Part shown: positions 36,149 to 47,230 of the stretch, piece by piece | Layout of the letters: each line of letters begins with the position of its first letter | Numbering within the stretch: the first letter of the stretch is position 1 | Assembly: GCA_017541275.1 (NCBI GenBank) | Contig: JAFXZM010000039.1 | Span: 1-64,000, forward strand | Origin: Oscillospiraceae bacterium | GTDB lineage: Bacteria; Bacillota; Clostridia; Oscillospirales; Ruminococcaceae | DNA length: 64,000 nt | Reading direction: 5' to 3' | The notes under the pieces: model-generated | Databases searched by the model: none | What the model saw: only the letters and a program-made list of their open reading frames with translations | Told to the model about the DNA's origin: nothing | Position numbers and translations under genes: made by a program

Positions 36149-38218
36149 TTACACGCTGTAAAGCAGGTCTGCGTAGGTCGGGAAGGGCTGATACTGTCTG
36201 GCCATGAGCGGTTCAAGCTGATCGGCTGCGGCGCGAAGCTCATTCATTGCGGGAATGATTGTATCGCGGCAGTAATAGGACGGATGCTCGTTGTCGTAGA
36301 GGTTGATCATGACGTTTTCAAGTGCTTCGGTCTTGGCAGCGATCTCGTCTGTGAGCGCGCTGACGCGGCGGAGCAAATCCGTTTCCGCGACGCCCTGCAC
36401 ACCGAGCGTTTTCTTTTCGAGTGCGTATTGCGTCAGCGATTTGCCGTATGCGAAGGCCGCCGGAATGATCTGTGTGCGTGCCATGTCGATCATCGTGTTT
36501 GCTTCGATTGCAATGAGCTTCGTGTAATTTTCGAGCAGAATATCTTTTCTCGATACGACCTCGCTGTGATTGTAAACGCCGAATTTCTTAAAGAGCGCGA
36601 CATTCTTTTCCGTCGCAAATGCGTGCATTGCATCGGCTGTTGTCCGGAGATTGAGCAGTCCGCGGCGCTCCGCCTCTGCAACCCATTCGTCGGAATAATT
36701 GTTGCCGTTGAAGATGATGCGTCCGTGCTTTTTCAGCGTATCTCCGAGAATATTCTGTACCTCTGCTGCGACGTCGGATGCTGCCTCCAGGCGCTCTCCG
36801 AAATTGCAGAGCGCCTCTGCAAAGATCGTATTCAGGGCAATATTGGTATCCGCGATGGAATTTTCCGAGCCGAGCATGCGGAATTCAAATTTGTTACCGG
36901 TGAATGCCATCGGCGATGTGCGGTTGCGGTCGGAGGTATCCTTTTTGAAATCGGGGAGAACGTGAACGCCGGTTGTCAGTGTTTCGCGGTGCTTCTGCTC
37001 ATCGCGTCCCTCTGCGGCTGCCTCAAGCTGAAGCTGGAGGTCATCGCCGAGATAGACCGAAACGATTGCAGGCGGTGCTTCATTTGCACCCAGACGGTGA
37101 TCGTTTCCGGCGGATGCGACCGACATTCTCAGCAGGTCCTGATGCTCATCCACAGCGGATACGACTGCGGCAACCATCAGCAGAAACAGACGCTTGCGCT
37201 CCGGCGTTTTGCCCGGTGCAAAGAGGTTGATGCCGGTATCGGTCGAGAGCGACCAGTTATTGTGCTTGCCGCTTCCGTTGACGCCTGCAAACGGCTTCTC
37301 ATGGAGCAGGCACATCAGGCCGTGCTTTTCTGCGACCTTCTTCATGATCTCCATGGTGAGCTGATTGTGGTCGCAGGCGACGTTCATTGTCGTATAGACC
37401 GGAGCAAGCTCATGCTGTGCGGGAGCGACCTCATTATGCTCGGTTTTTGCGTAAATGCCGAGCTTCCAGAGCTCCTCATTCAGCTCCTTCATGAAGGCCT
37501 GCACACGCGGGCGGATGACACCGAAATAGTGGTCTTCCATTTCCTGTCCCTTCGGTGCCTTTGCGCCGAACAGCGTTCTGCCGGTGAAGATGATATCCTT
37601 GCGCTGCTTTGCCATTTCGCGGTCAATGAGGAAGTATTCCTGCTCCGGGCCGACGGTTCCGCTGACGCGCTGTACATCTTCAAATCCAAGCAGATGCAGC
37701 ACCTTTACGGCATGCTCGCTGACTGCCTCCATGGAACGCAGCAGCGGTGTTTTCTTATCGAGTGCTTCGCCGCTGTAGGAATAGAAAGCGGTCGGGATGC
37801 ACAGGCTGTTTTCCTTGATGAATGCGTAGGAGGTCGGGTCCCATGCGGTATAGCCGCGTGCCTCGAAGGTCGCGCGCAGACCGCCCGACGGGAACGAGGA
37901 TGCATCCGGCTCGCCCTTGATGAGCTCTTTGCCGGAGAATTCGAGGATCGCGCCGCCGTTTCCGTCCGGAGTGAGGAAGCTGTCATGCTTCTCGGCGGTG
38001 ATGCCGGTCATCGGCTGAAACCAGTGCGTGTAGTGCGTAGCGCCGTTCTCCACAGCCCATTCGCGCATTGCGCTTGCGACGACATCCGCGACGGTCGGGT
38101 CGATGTCCTTACCGTTCGCAATGGTCTCGTGCAGGGACTTGTAGACCGCCTTCGGCAGACGCTCCTGCATCACGGTGTCGTTAAAAACAAGGCTTCCGAA
38201 TACTTCAGTCGGTTTCAT
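36149..38218 (-). CDS. Glutamine synthetase type III (GlnN family)
   Basis: 689 residues, the length of GS-III rather than GS-I (about 440). GS-III marks: [19 protein letters not shown], the [10 protein letters not shown] catalytic acidic motif, [35 protein letters not shown] and [13 protein letters not shown]. It makes glutamine from glutamate and ammonia and is the main nitrogen-assimilation GS in Ruminococcus and Bacteroides. The gene has its own promoter and an attenuator leader (38265-38320), and lies directly after the ANTAR regulator gene. A hairpin (36107-36128) but no T-tract separates it from carA, so read-through into carAB is possible. Confidence 0.95.
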   Translation of the reverse strand: MKPTEVFGSLVFNDTVMQERLPKAVYKSLHETIANGKDIDPTVADVVASAMREWAVENGATHYTHWFQPMTGITAEKHDSFLTPDGNGGAILEFSGKELIKGEPDASSFPSGGLRATFEARGYTAWDPTSYAFIKENSLCIPTAFYSYSGEALDKKTPLLRSMEAVSEHAVKVLHLLGFEDVQRVSGTVGPEQEYFLIDREMAKQRKDIIFTGRTLFGAKAPKGQEMEDHYFGVIRPRVQAFMKELNEELWKLGIYAKTEHNEVAPAQHELAPVYTTMNVACDHNQLTMEIMKKVAEKHGLMCLLHEKPFAGVNGSGKHNNWSLSTDTGINLFAPGKTPERKRLFLLMVAAVVSAVDEHQDLLRMSVASAGNDHRLGANEAPPAIVSVYLGDDLQLQLEAAAEGRDEQKHRETLTTGVHVLPDFKKDTSDRNRTSPMAFTGNKFEFRMLGSENSIADTNIALNTIFAEALCNFGERLEAASDVAAEVQNILGDTLKKHGRIIFNGNNYSDEWVAEAERRGLLNLRTTADAMHAFATEKNVALFKKFGVYNHSEVVSRKDILLENYTKLIAIEANTMIDMARTQIIPAAFAYGKSLTQYALEKKTLGVQGVAETDLLRRVSALTDEIAAKTEALENVMINLYDNEHPSYYCRDTIIPAMNELRAAADQLEPLMARQYQPFPTYADLLYSV

Positions 38219-38264
38219 AAAAATACATCCTTTCCGGCGGGCGGACCCGCATTTTTCGGTAAAT

Positions 38265-38320
38265 AAAAAAAACAGCAGCGGCATTTCGGGAATCTTCCCG
38301 AAACAGCACCGTTGCTGTTT
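38265..38320 (-). terminator. Attenuator terminator in the GS-III leader
   Basis: Minus strand AAACAGCAACGG (38320-38309) pairs with CCGCTGCTGTTT (38281-38270), 11 of 12 matched, and runs into eight consecutive T (38272-38265). It lies between promoter and start codon. Its 5' arm is the same sequence as the 5' arm and loop of the hexaloop hairpin, so only one can form at a time. Confidence 0.8.
38284..38320 (-). promoter_or_regulatory. ANTAR-type double-hairpin RNA motif, GS-III leader
   Basis: Hairpin 1: AAACAGC-[AACGGT]-GCTGTTT (38320-38301), a perfect 7-bp stem with a six-base loop having A at position 1 and G at position 4, the known ANTAR-binding hexaloop pattern. Hairpin 2 follows at once: TTTCGGG-[AAGATT]-CCCGAAA (38303-38284), also a six-base loop with A1, but A rather than G at 4. 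Protein binding to hairpin 1 would block the terminator. Confidence 0.65.
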
Positions 38321-38330
38321 TCTGTGTTAC

Positions 38331-38359
38331 ATGATAGCACATTTTTCGCTGCTTGTCAA
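38331..38359 (-). promoter_or_regulatory. Promoter of GS-III gene
   Basis: TTGACA (38354-38359), 17-base spacer ending ATGTGC, TATCAT (38331-38336). Transcription should start near 38324, a few bases before hairpin 1 of the leader. Confidence 0.85.
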
Positions 38360-38406
38360 TAGTTTGACAGAAATTTCACAAGGTTTGACGGTTTGCCTAT
38401 GAAATT

Positions 38407-38997
38407 CTAATTATTCTCATAGGTTTTTAGGATATTTTCCGCAGCAGTCCGTTTGGAGATACGCTGATTCATGGCCTGCTGCTCGATATATTTGTGTGCC
38501 TGCTCCTCGGTCATGCCGAGATACTGAATGAGCGCGTATTTGGCACGGTTGACGATGCGCAGGTCAATCAGCTTGATTTGCAGACGCTGATTTTCCTGCG
38601 ACATGATCTGTGTTCTTGCATAGGCAGAAGCGGCGTCGTAAAGCGCCTGATGAAACGAAGAATGCGGAAACGGTCTGCCCAGAACAAAAATTCCCGAAGG
38701 CTCCAGTGATTGCCGGAATTCCGGCTCCTGCTCATTTTTCACGACGGCGATGACAGATGTGGGCGTGCTCTCCGCGAGATCGCTTGCAAGCTCCGTTCCG
38801 CATTCATCCGCAAGCGGAATATTGATGAGAACGACCGCCCAGCGATTCCCCATCATTTTTTGCCGTGCCTCCGTGCAGGAGACTGCGCCGCCGGATACGG
38901 TAAAGTCGCCGTCCGGCAGATTATCCCGCACGTAGCGGTGGAAATTCTCGTTTGAGGAAATGACGAAAACCTCTTTTTGTGCAAAGCGTGTCAGCAT
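38407..38997 (-). CDS. ANTAR-domain RNA-binding regulator with pseudo-receiver domain
   Basis: 196 residues. The C-terminal 60 residues (RIVNRAKYALIQYLGMTEEQAHKY, then RISKRTAAENILKTY) are an ANTAR three-helix domain, which binds paired hexaloop RNA hairpins to prevent termination. The N-terminal half resembles a response-regulator receiver, but the phosphoacceptor position reads VLINIPLAD, with Asn/Ile in place of the usual Asp, and the conserved Lys-Pro is RPF. It therefore probably senses by binding rather than phosphorylation. It is 6 bases after GS-I and 188 bases before GS-III. Confidence 0.85.
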   Translation of the reverse strand: MLTRFAQKEVFVISSNENFHRYVRDNLPDGDFTVSGGAVSCTEARQKMMGNRWAVVLINIPLADECGTELASDLAESTPTSVIAVVKNEQEPEFRQSLEPSGIFVLGRPFPHSSFHQALYDAASAYARTQIMSQENQRLQIKLIDLRIVNRAKYALIQYLGMTEEQAHKYIEQQAMNQRISKRTAAENILKTYENN

Positions 38998-39003
38998 GAG
39001 ACA

Positions 39004-40230
39004 TCACTCCGTATATGCGTGCAGCAGATGTGCCGGCAGCGAAGCCTTCATAAATGCGCTTTCTGCCGCGGCTTTTTTTGCTGCGATCAGATCCTCCGGC
39101 AAAGCCGGATACTGCGCCTGAAACGCCTGTGAGCATTGCAGCAGGTTTTCATTGCAGGGCGGCGGCAGCTTTATGTCATGCAGAATGCCGTCAAGTCCTG
39201 CACGCATAACGAGTGCAAATGCAAGATACGGATTCGCAGAGGCATCCGGAGAGCGCAGCTCCATGCGCTGATGCGATGCGTCTGAGGCAGGAATCCGGAT
39301 GAGCTGCGAGCGGTTCGAGGGAGACCATGAGACACGGTTCGGCGCCTTATCCCTGCCGAGCCGTGCATAGGATTCCGCCAGCGGATTCAGAACTGCGGTC
39401 ATTTCCGGCGTATGCACAAGCAGACCCGCCATAAATGCGCTGAGCAGCGGCTCCTCCGGCACAGTGCCGTCTGAGATGTGAGCAAGCGAGATATTGATAT
39501 GGAATCCGTTTCCGGCTTCTCCCGTAATCGGCTTCGGCGAGAATGATGCCCAGAGACCGTTCCGAGCGGCGACCGTGCTGACGACCTGCTTGAATGTCAC
39601 GACATTGTCAGCGGCGCTGAGCGCATTGCTGTAGCGGAAGTCAATCTCATTCTGACCGGGTCCCTGCTCGTGGTGTGAGCGCTCTGGCTGAATGCCCATA
39701 GCCGCGAGTGTCTGGCAGATTTCTCTGCGGACATTTTCGCCGCCGTCGGCCGGTGCGATATCAAAATAGCCGGCGCGGTCAAGCGGCGTATCGGTCGGAT
39801 TGCCGTTTTCATCGAGCTTAAACAGATAGAATTCGCATTCCGCGCCGATATCACAGCGCAGATCATGTGCGGCGAGGAGCTGCTCGGTATCGGCAAGAAA
39901 TCTGCGGCAGTCAGCCGAAAACGGCGTGCCGTCCGGATTTCGGATCTCACAGAAAAAGCGCGCAACGCCGCCTCTGGACGGCCGCCACGGCAGCAGCGTT
40001 ACAGTCGAGGGGTCGGGAAACAGGAACAGATCGGAGTGCGACGGATCGCGGAATCCCGCGATTGACGATGCATCAAACGCAATGCCCTGTTCAAAGGCGC
40101 ACTCGATCTCCGATGCCTGTACAGAAATATTTTTCTGTACGCCGAACACGTCACAAAATGCAAGGCGCACAAATTTGATATCACTGCTTTCGATCAGCTC
40201 CGCGGCTTCACGCTGCGAAACATTCAGCAT
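39004..40230 (-). CDS. glnA: Glutamine synthetase type I
   Basis: 408 residues. GAECEFYLFKLDENG, HHEQGPGQNEIDFRY, GNGFHINISL, NRSQLIRIPA and RMELRSPDASANPYLAF are the conserved GS-I catalytic and substrate motifs. It is shorter than the usual 440-470 residues: the C-terminal region is reduced and the adenylylation-site Tyr (NLYDLP) is absent, so control by adenylylation is not expected (alpha-type). The start at 40230 has AAAGGATG 8 bases upstream. It has its own promoter and forms a two-gene unit with the ANTAR regulator. The leader is only about 15 bases and has no attenuator. Confidence 0.92.
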   Translation of the reverse strand: MLNVSQREAAELIESSDIKFVRLAFCDVFGVQKNISVQASEIECAFEQGIAFDASSIAGFRDPSHSDLFLFPDPSTVTLLPWRPSRGGVARFFCEIRNPDGTPFSADCRRFLADTEQLLAAHDLRCDIGAECEFYLFKLDENGNPTDTPLDRAGYFDIAPADGGENVRREICQTLAAMGIQPERSHHEQGPGQNEIDFRYSNALSAADNVVTFKQVVSTVAARNGLWASFSPKPITGEAGNGFHINISLAHISDGTVPEEPLLSAFMAGLLVHTPEMTAVLNPLAESYARLGRDKAPNRVSWSPSNRSQLIRIPASDASHQRMELRSPDASANPYLAFALVMRAGLDGILHDIKLPPPCNENLLQCSQAFQAQYPALPEDLIAAKKAAAESAFMKASLPAHLLHAYTE

Positions 40231-40252
40231 AGGATCACATCCTTTCTGTTGT

Positions 40253-40282
40253 ATCATAACATATTGGAGCGGCTTTTGTCAA
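40253..40282 (-). promoter_or_regulatory. Promoter of GS-I / ANTAR unit
   Basis: TTGACA (40277-40282), 18-base spacer, TATGAT (40253-40258). The -35 box overlaps the purF stop codon (40279-40281). Confidence 0.75.
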
Positions 40283-41697
40283 CCGTGAATTTTGCGTTCA
40301 AAACGGTCCTTGGATTTATCATTTTCGACTGCGGTCGGATAATCGCCGGTAAAGCAGGCCGTGCAGATTCCGTCCGAACCAGCAAGCTGCGGGAGCGATC
40401 CGACCGGCAGAAAACCGAGGGAATCCGCGCCGATTATTTCGGCAATTTCCTGTACGGTATGGTGATTTGCGATCAGGTTTTCCTCGGAATCAATGTCTGT
40501 GCCGTACCAGCAGGGATGCAGAAACGGCGGCGCTGATACGCGGAAATGAATCTCCCTTGCACCGGCATTCCGGAGCAGTGCAACAATGCGGCGGCTGGTC
40601 GTGCCGCGCACAATCGAATCGTCAATCAGCACGATGCGCTTTCCGGCGACGGTCTCGCGGATCGGGCTTAATTTGAGCTGTACGCCGCTGTCACGTTCGG
40701 TCTGTGAGGGTGCAATGAAGGTTCGCCCGATGTATTTGTTTTTGATGAGGCCGATGCCGTAGGGGATGCCGGATGCTTCGGCAAAACCGAGTGCCGCATC
40801 GAGACCCGAATCCGGCACGCCGATCACGGCATCTGCCTCTGCCGGGTGCGATGCAGCGAGCAATGCGCCTGCTTTTTTGCGTGCCGCATGAACGGAAACG
40901 CCGTCCAGAACAGAATCAGGGCGGGCAAAATAAATATACTCGAAAATGCAGGTACGCTTGGGCGCAGTGCCGGCATATCTGCGGTCAGACTGCAATTCGC
41001 CGTCCGGTGTCAGCACAATCATTTCTCCGGCTTCGATATCGCGCAGAAATTCTGCGCCGACCGCATTCAGCGCACAGCTTTCCGATGCAATGACATATCC
41101 GCCTTTTGGCAGCTTCCCGATGCACAGCGGGCGGAATCCGTGCGGGTCACGCACGGCGATCATCTTCTGCGCGGACATGACAATCAGCGAAAACGCGCCC
41201 TCAAGCTGCGGCACAGCAAGACGGACGGCGTCCTCAATCGAATCGGTTTGCAGTCTTGCCTGCGTGATGAGATAGGCGATGATCTCGGTATCGCTGGTCG
41301 TGTGGAAAATCGCGCCGCGCTGTTCCAGCACACTGCGCAGTCTGCCTGCATTGCTGAGATTTCCGTTATGCACCAGCGCCATTTTTCCCTTCCGGTGATT
41401 GACCTCCATCGGCTGACAGTTGCGGCGCAGATTCCCGCCGGTTGTGCCGTACCGCACATGCCCGACCGCCATTGTACCCTGCGGGAATCCGGACAAAATC
41501 TGCGGTGTAAATACATGATCGACCAATCCTAAATCCTTGTGCGCGGTAAAAACACCGTCATCATTCACGGTAATGCCGGCGCCCTCTTGCCCGCGATGCT
41601 GAAGCGCAAACAGGCCGCAGTATGTGAGATGTGCAAGCCCTGCGGGCTGCGGTGTTACGATACCGAAAACGCCGCATTCTTCATGGAGCATGCCCAT
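40279..41697 (-). CDS. purF: Amidophosphoribosyltransferase
   Basis: 472 residues. The N-terminal nucleophile hydrolase starts after a short propeptide (MGMLHEE) at Cys8 (CGVFGIV). The PRPP-binding loop VLIDDSIVRGTTSRRIV marks the PRTase domain. Cysteines in the C-terminal half (CIFEYIYFARPDS, CWYGTDID, CTACFTGDYP) fit the Fe-S cluster type of B. subtilis PurF. It catalyses the first step of purine synthesis using glutamine. GGAGG precedes the ATG, and the gene begins 3 bases after pyrG ends. Confidence 0.95.
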   Translation of the reverse strand: MGMLHEECGVFGIVTPQPAGLAHLTYCGLFALQHRGQEGAGITVNDDGVFTAHKDLGLVDHVFTPQILSGFPQGTMAVGHVRYGTTGGNLRRNCQPMEVNHRKGKMALVHNGNLSNAGRLRSVLEQRGAIFHTTSDTEIIAYLITQARLQTDSIEDAVRLAVPQLEGAFSLIVMSAQKMIAVRDPHGFRPLCIGKLPKGGYVIASESCALNAVGAEFLRDIEAGEMIVLTPDGELQSDRRYAGTAPKRTCIFEYIYFARPDSVLDGVSVHAARKKAGALLAASHPAEADAVIGVPDSGLDAALGFAEASGIPYGIGLIKNKYIGRTFIAPSQTERDSGVQLKLSPIRETVAGKRIVLIDDSIVRGTTSRRIVALLRNAGAREIHFRVSAPPFLHPCWYGTDIDSEENLIANHHTVQEIAEIIGADSLGFLPVGSLPQLAGSDGICTACFTGDYPTAVENDKSKDRFERKIHG

Positions 41698-41700
41698 GAT

Positions 41701-44038
<2,338 letters not shown>

Positions 44039-45277
44039 TCAGACTGCTCCTTTCAGCACTTTATCGCGGTATGCGCTGCCCATGGCCGCGAGCTGCGGTT
44101 CAATTTTCAGCCTTGCAAAATCGACCGATGACAGCGGTGTTCTGTTCCGGATCAGCGCGGTATAGATGCCTGTCCGGTGCATGTGTCCGAGCAGCATAAA
44201 GCCGGTCAGTCTGTCGTCCTTGACAAAGAGCCGCTTGATATGGCTTTCATCCGCTTCTTCGTACATTTCACAGCCCTCCGGCTGAGAGCCGGCAGTATGG
44301 CAGTGCAGGCCGAAAAAGCCGATCGAGTTCATCGGAATCGCATTGTCAAACGCAGCGGTTCCGCCCGCCATATTGACACCTGCGGTATGCCCCTGCATGT
44401 ACGCATTCGGCATCAGCGCCATAATCTTCACCGAATCTGAGGAGATATCGTGATACTCGGTGCAGTCGCCGGCCGCATAAACGTCCTGGAGACTCGTTCT
44501 GCACGCTTCATCGACCGCAATGCCGCGGTTCACATTTCCGCCGGCGTTTTTGACAAGCGCGGTATTTGCACGCACGCCGACCGCCAGCACCAGCACATCG
44601 AAATCGACCTCTGCGCCGTTCTGCATCATGGCATGGCTTCCGCTGAATTCCTTTGCGCTGGTGCCGAGAATGAACGAAATGCCGTTTGCTTCGAGGTGCT
44701 TCTGCATCATCGCAGCGCATTTGTCATCAAGAATGGAGGACAGCACACGCGGCGCGAGATCGCAGACCGTGATGCTTTTCACGCGGTTATGCAGTCCCTC
44801 CGCGCATTTCAGACCGATCAGGCCGGCGCCGATGATGAGCACGCGGCTTTCCGGCGTAATCGCTTTTTCGAGCGCCAGCGTATCGTCGATCGTCATGAAG
44901 CTGAACTTGTTTTCGACGGTATCAAGTCCCTGCATCGGCGGAACAAACGGAGAGGAACCGGTGCAGACGCAGAGTGCGTCATAATCGGAGCTTTCGCCGT
45001 TATCCAGAACGATCTTCTTTGTATCTGCGTGCATTTCGCTAACTGCTCTGCCGTACAGAACAGTCACGTTGTTGTCCGAATAAAAGGATTCGGAACGGTA
45101 ATTCATGCGCTTCAGATCTGTTTTATTTTCAAGATAATAGGAGATCAGCGGGCGGCAGTAAACCGGATGCTTTTCTGCGGAAATGACCGTGATGCTGCCT
45201 GCTGCATCGACGGAACGGATGCCCTCGATGCATCCGGCGGCAGCCACACCGTTTCCGATAATGACATACTGTTTCAT
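44039..45277 (-). CDS. FAD/NAD(P)-dependent oxidoreductase of split glutamate synthase
   Basis: 412 residues, pyridine nucleotide-disulphide type. FAD loop YVIIGNGVAAAGCIEGI at the start, NAD(P) loop VLIIGAGLIGLKCAEGL in the middle and DVYAAGDCTEY near 280. It probably passes electrons from NAD(P)H through the ferredoxin-like subunit to the FMN subunit. It overlaps the Fe-S gene by 4 bases. Confidence 0.87.
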   Translation of the reverse strand: MKQYVIIGNGVAAAGCIEGIRSVDAAGSITVISAEKHPVYCRPLISYYLENKTDLKRMNYRSESFYSDNNVTVLYGRAVSEMHADTKKIVLDNGESSDYDALCVCTGSSPFVPPMQGLDTVENKFSFMTIDDTLALEKAITPESRVLIIGAGLIGLKCAEGLHNRVKSITVCDLAPRVLSSILDDKCAAMMQKHLEANGISFILGTSAKEFSGSHAMMQNGAEVDFDVLVLAVGVRANTALVKNAGGNVNRGIAVDEACRTSLQDVYAAGDCTEYHDISSDSVKIMALMPNAYMQGHTAGVNMAGGTAAFDNAIPMNSIGFFGLHCHTAGSQPEGCEMYEEADESHIKRLFVKDDRLTGFMLLGHMHRTGIYTALIRNRTPLSSVDFARLKIEPQLAAMGSAYRDKVLKGAV

Positions 45278-45717
45278 TCGGCTTCCCCCCGTTCCTCATA
45301 GACGATCGCGCCGTTCGGACAGCCCTTGACGCAGGCCGGCGCACCGCAGGCATTTTTCATGCACAGCTCACATTTCTGCGCGACCCCGCTGCCGTCCTCA
45401 ACGACCGCACCATACGGACATACCAGCACGCAGGTCAGACAGCCGACGCATTTGCTGTGGTCAATTTCAATGACACCGTCCTTTTTGGAGAGCGCGCCGG
45501 CGATGCAGCTTTTCACACAGATCGGGTCGTTGCAGTGGCGGCAGGAGACCGCATAGGTCACGCCGTTTTCGTCCTGCTCGACCTGAATGCGCGGATAGAT
45601 TGTTTTGCCGCGCAGCGCCTTGACCATATCCGTCATGCCGGAATTGGCAAATGCGCAGTTATATTCGCACAAATGGCACCCGAGGCACCATTCCTCTTTC
45701 ACATAGATACGTTTCAT
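45274..45717 (-). CDS. Polyferredoxin-like Fe-S subunit
   Basis: 147 residues with four cysteine groups: CLGCHLCEYNC, CRHCNDPICVKSC, CVGCLTCVLVCP and CELCMKNACGAPACVKGCP, enough for several [4Fe-4S] clusters. It resembles the electron-transfer subunits of the DMSO reductase/HycB class. By position it is the electron link between the NAD(P)H oxidoreductase and the glutamate synthase core. Confidence 0.88.
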   Translation of the reverse strand: MKRIYVKEEWCLGCHLCEYNCAFANSGMTDMVKALRGKTIYPRIQVEQDENGVTYAVSCRHCNDPICVKSCIAGALSKKDGVIEIDHSKCVGCLTCVLVCPYGAVVEDGSGVAQKCELCMKNACGAPACVKGCPNGAIVYEERGEAE

Positions 45718-45733
45718 ACTTCACACCCCCGCC

Positions 45734-47230
45734 TTATTCTCCAGCATGCGAAATACCGAGGATCTCAAGCTCCTTTTCGGTCAGACCGACACCGCGCAGC
45801 ATCAGGCGGTTTCCGCGCAGTGCTTCGATCGAGTTGATGCCCATGCCGCCCATGAGCTCCTTGATCTCATGCCGCCATGCGTCCATCAGATTGATGAGCC
45901 GCTGTGAGCCGATATCCGGATTCAGGCGCTTGACGAGATCGGGGCGCTGTGTCGCAATGCCCCAGTTGCATTTGCCGGTGTGGCAGCTCCGGCAGAGATG
46001 ACATCCCATGGCAAGGCAGGCTGCCGTTGCAATATAGCAGGCATCGGCGCCGAGTGCGATTGCCTTGACGACATCCGCCGCCGAGCGCACCGAGCCGCCG
46101 CAGATAATGGAAACATTGTTGCGGATGCCCTCATCGCGCAGTCGCTTATCGACCGCCGCCAGTGCCAGTTCGATCGGAATACCGACATTGTCGCGGATTC
46201 TGGTCGGGGCAGCGCCCGTACCGCCGCGGAAGCCGTCGATCGCGATGATATCCGCGCCGGAGCGTGCAATGCCGCTTGCGATTGCCGCAATATTATGCAC
46301 CGCCGCGACCTTGACGATGACCGGCAGGCGGTAATCGGTTGCCTCCTTCAGCGAAAAAACGAGCTGCCGCAGGTCCTCGATCGAGTAGATATCGTGATGC
46401 GGGGCAGGGGAGATCGCGTCGCTGCCCTCTGGGATCATGCGCGTTTTGGAGACATCGCCGACGGCCTTGGTGCCGGGCAGATGTCCGCCGATGCCGGGCT
46501 TTGCGCCCTGTCCCATTTTGATCTCGATCGCGGCGCCCGCTTCGAGATAATCCTTGTGAACGCCGAAGCGTCCGGATGCGACCTGCACAATGGTATTTTT
46601 GCCGTATTTGTAGAAATCCTCATGCAGACCGCCCTCACCGGTATTGTAGTAAATACCGAGCGCAGATGCCGCCCTTGCAAGCGAAGCATGCGCATTGTAG
46701 CTGATCGAGCCGTAGCTCATGGCCGAGAACATTACCGGCATGCTGAGCGAGAGCTGCGGCGCCAGCTTTGTATCCAGCGAGCCGTCCGCATTTCTGGTGA
46801 TATGATCGGGCTTTTTGCCGAGGAACACGCGGGTTTCCATCGGTTCTCTGAGCGGGTCGATCGGCGGATTTGTCACCTGTGAAGCATTGATGAGAATTCT
46901 GTCCCAATAAACAGGCAGCGGATTCGGGTTGCCCATAGACGAGAGCAGCACACCGCCGGTCTCAGCCTGCCGGTAGATCTCCTTGATTGTCTGATCGGAG
47001 TAATTCGCATTTTCGCGCAGGCGGCAGTCACTTTTCACGATCTTCAGCGCTCTGGTCGGACACAGCGTCACGCAGCGCTGGCAGTTGACGCATTTGGATT
47101 CGTCGGAGAGCATGACCTTTCCGTCTTCATCATACCAATGCACCTCATTGGCGCACTGCCGTTCGCAGACGCGGCAGCGGATACACCGGCTGTCATTGCG
47201 CACGACCTCAAATTCCGGATAGAAATTCAA
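45734..47230 (-). CDS. Glutamate synthase FMN/Fe-S core subunit
   Basis: 498 residues. The N-terminus carries two [4Fe-4S] motifs (CIRCRVCERQC, CVNCQRCVTLCP). The GltB-type TIM barrel follows, with MFSAMSYGSISYNAHASLARAA, GQGAKPGIGGHLPG, ADIIAIDGFRGGTGAAP and the [3Fe-4S] loop CHLCRSCHTGKCNWGIAT. It converts 2-oxoglutarate plus ammonia to glutamate. It overlaps the amidotransferase gene by 4 bases. Confidence 0.93.
   Translation of the reverse strand: MNFYPEFEVVRNDSRCIRCRVCERQCANEVHWYDEDGKVMLSDESKCVNCQRCVTLCPTRALKIVKSDCRLRENANYSDQTIKEIYRQAETGGVLLSSMGNPNPLPVYWDRILINASQVTNPPIDPLREPMETRVFLGKKPDHITRNADGSLDTKLAPQLSLSMPVMFSAMSYGSISYNAHASLARAASALGIYYNTGEGGLHEDFYKYGKNTIVQVASGRFGVHKDYLEAGAAIEIKMGQGAKPGIGGHLPGTKAVGDVSKTRMIPEGSDAISPAPHHDIYSIEDLRQLVFSLKEATDYRLPVIVKVAAVHNIAAIASGIARSGADIIAIDGFRGGTGAAPTRIRDNVGIPIELALAAVDKRLRDEGIRNNVSIICGGSVRSAADVVKAIALGADACYIATAACLAMGCHLCRSCHTGKCNWGIATQRPDLVKRLNPDIGSQRLINLMDAWRHEIKELMGGMGINSIEALRGNRLMLRGVGLTEKELEILGISHAGE

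Noticed and set aside
36284..38266. 660-codon open frame on the plus strand
   Set aside because: Exact antisense of the GS-III gene, whose motifs are unambiguous; composition is shadow-like.
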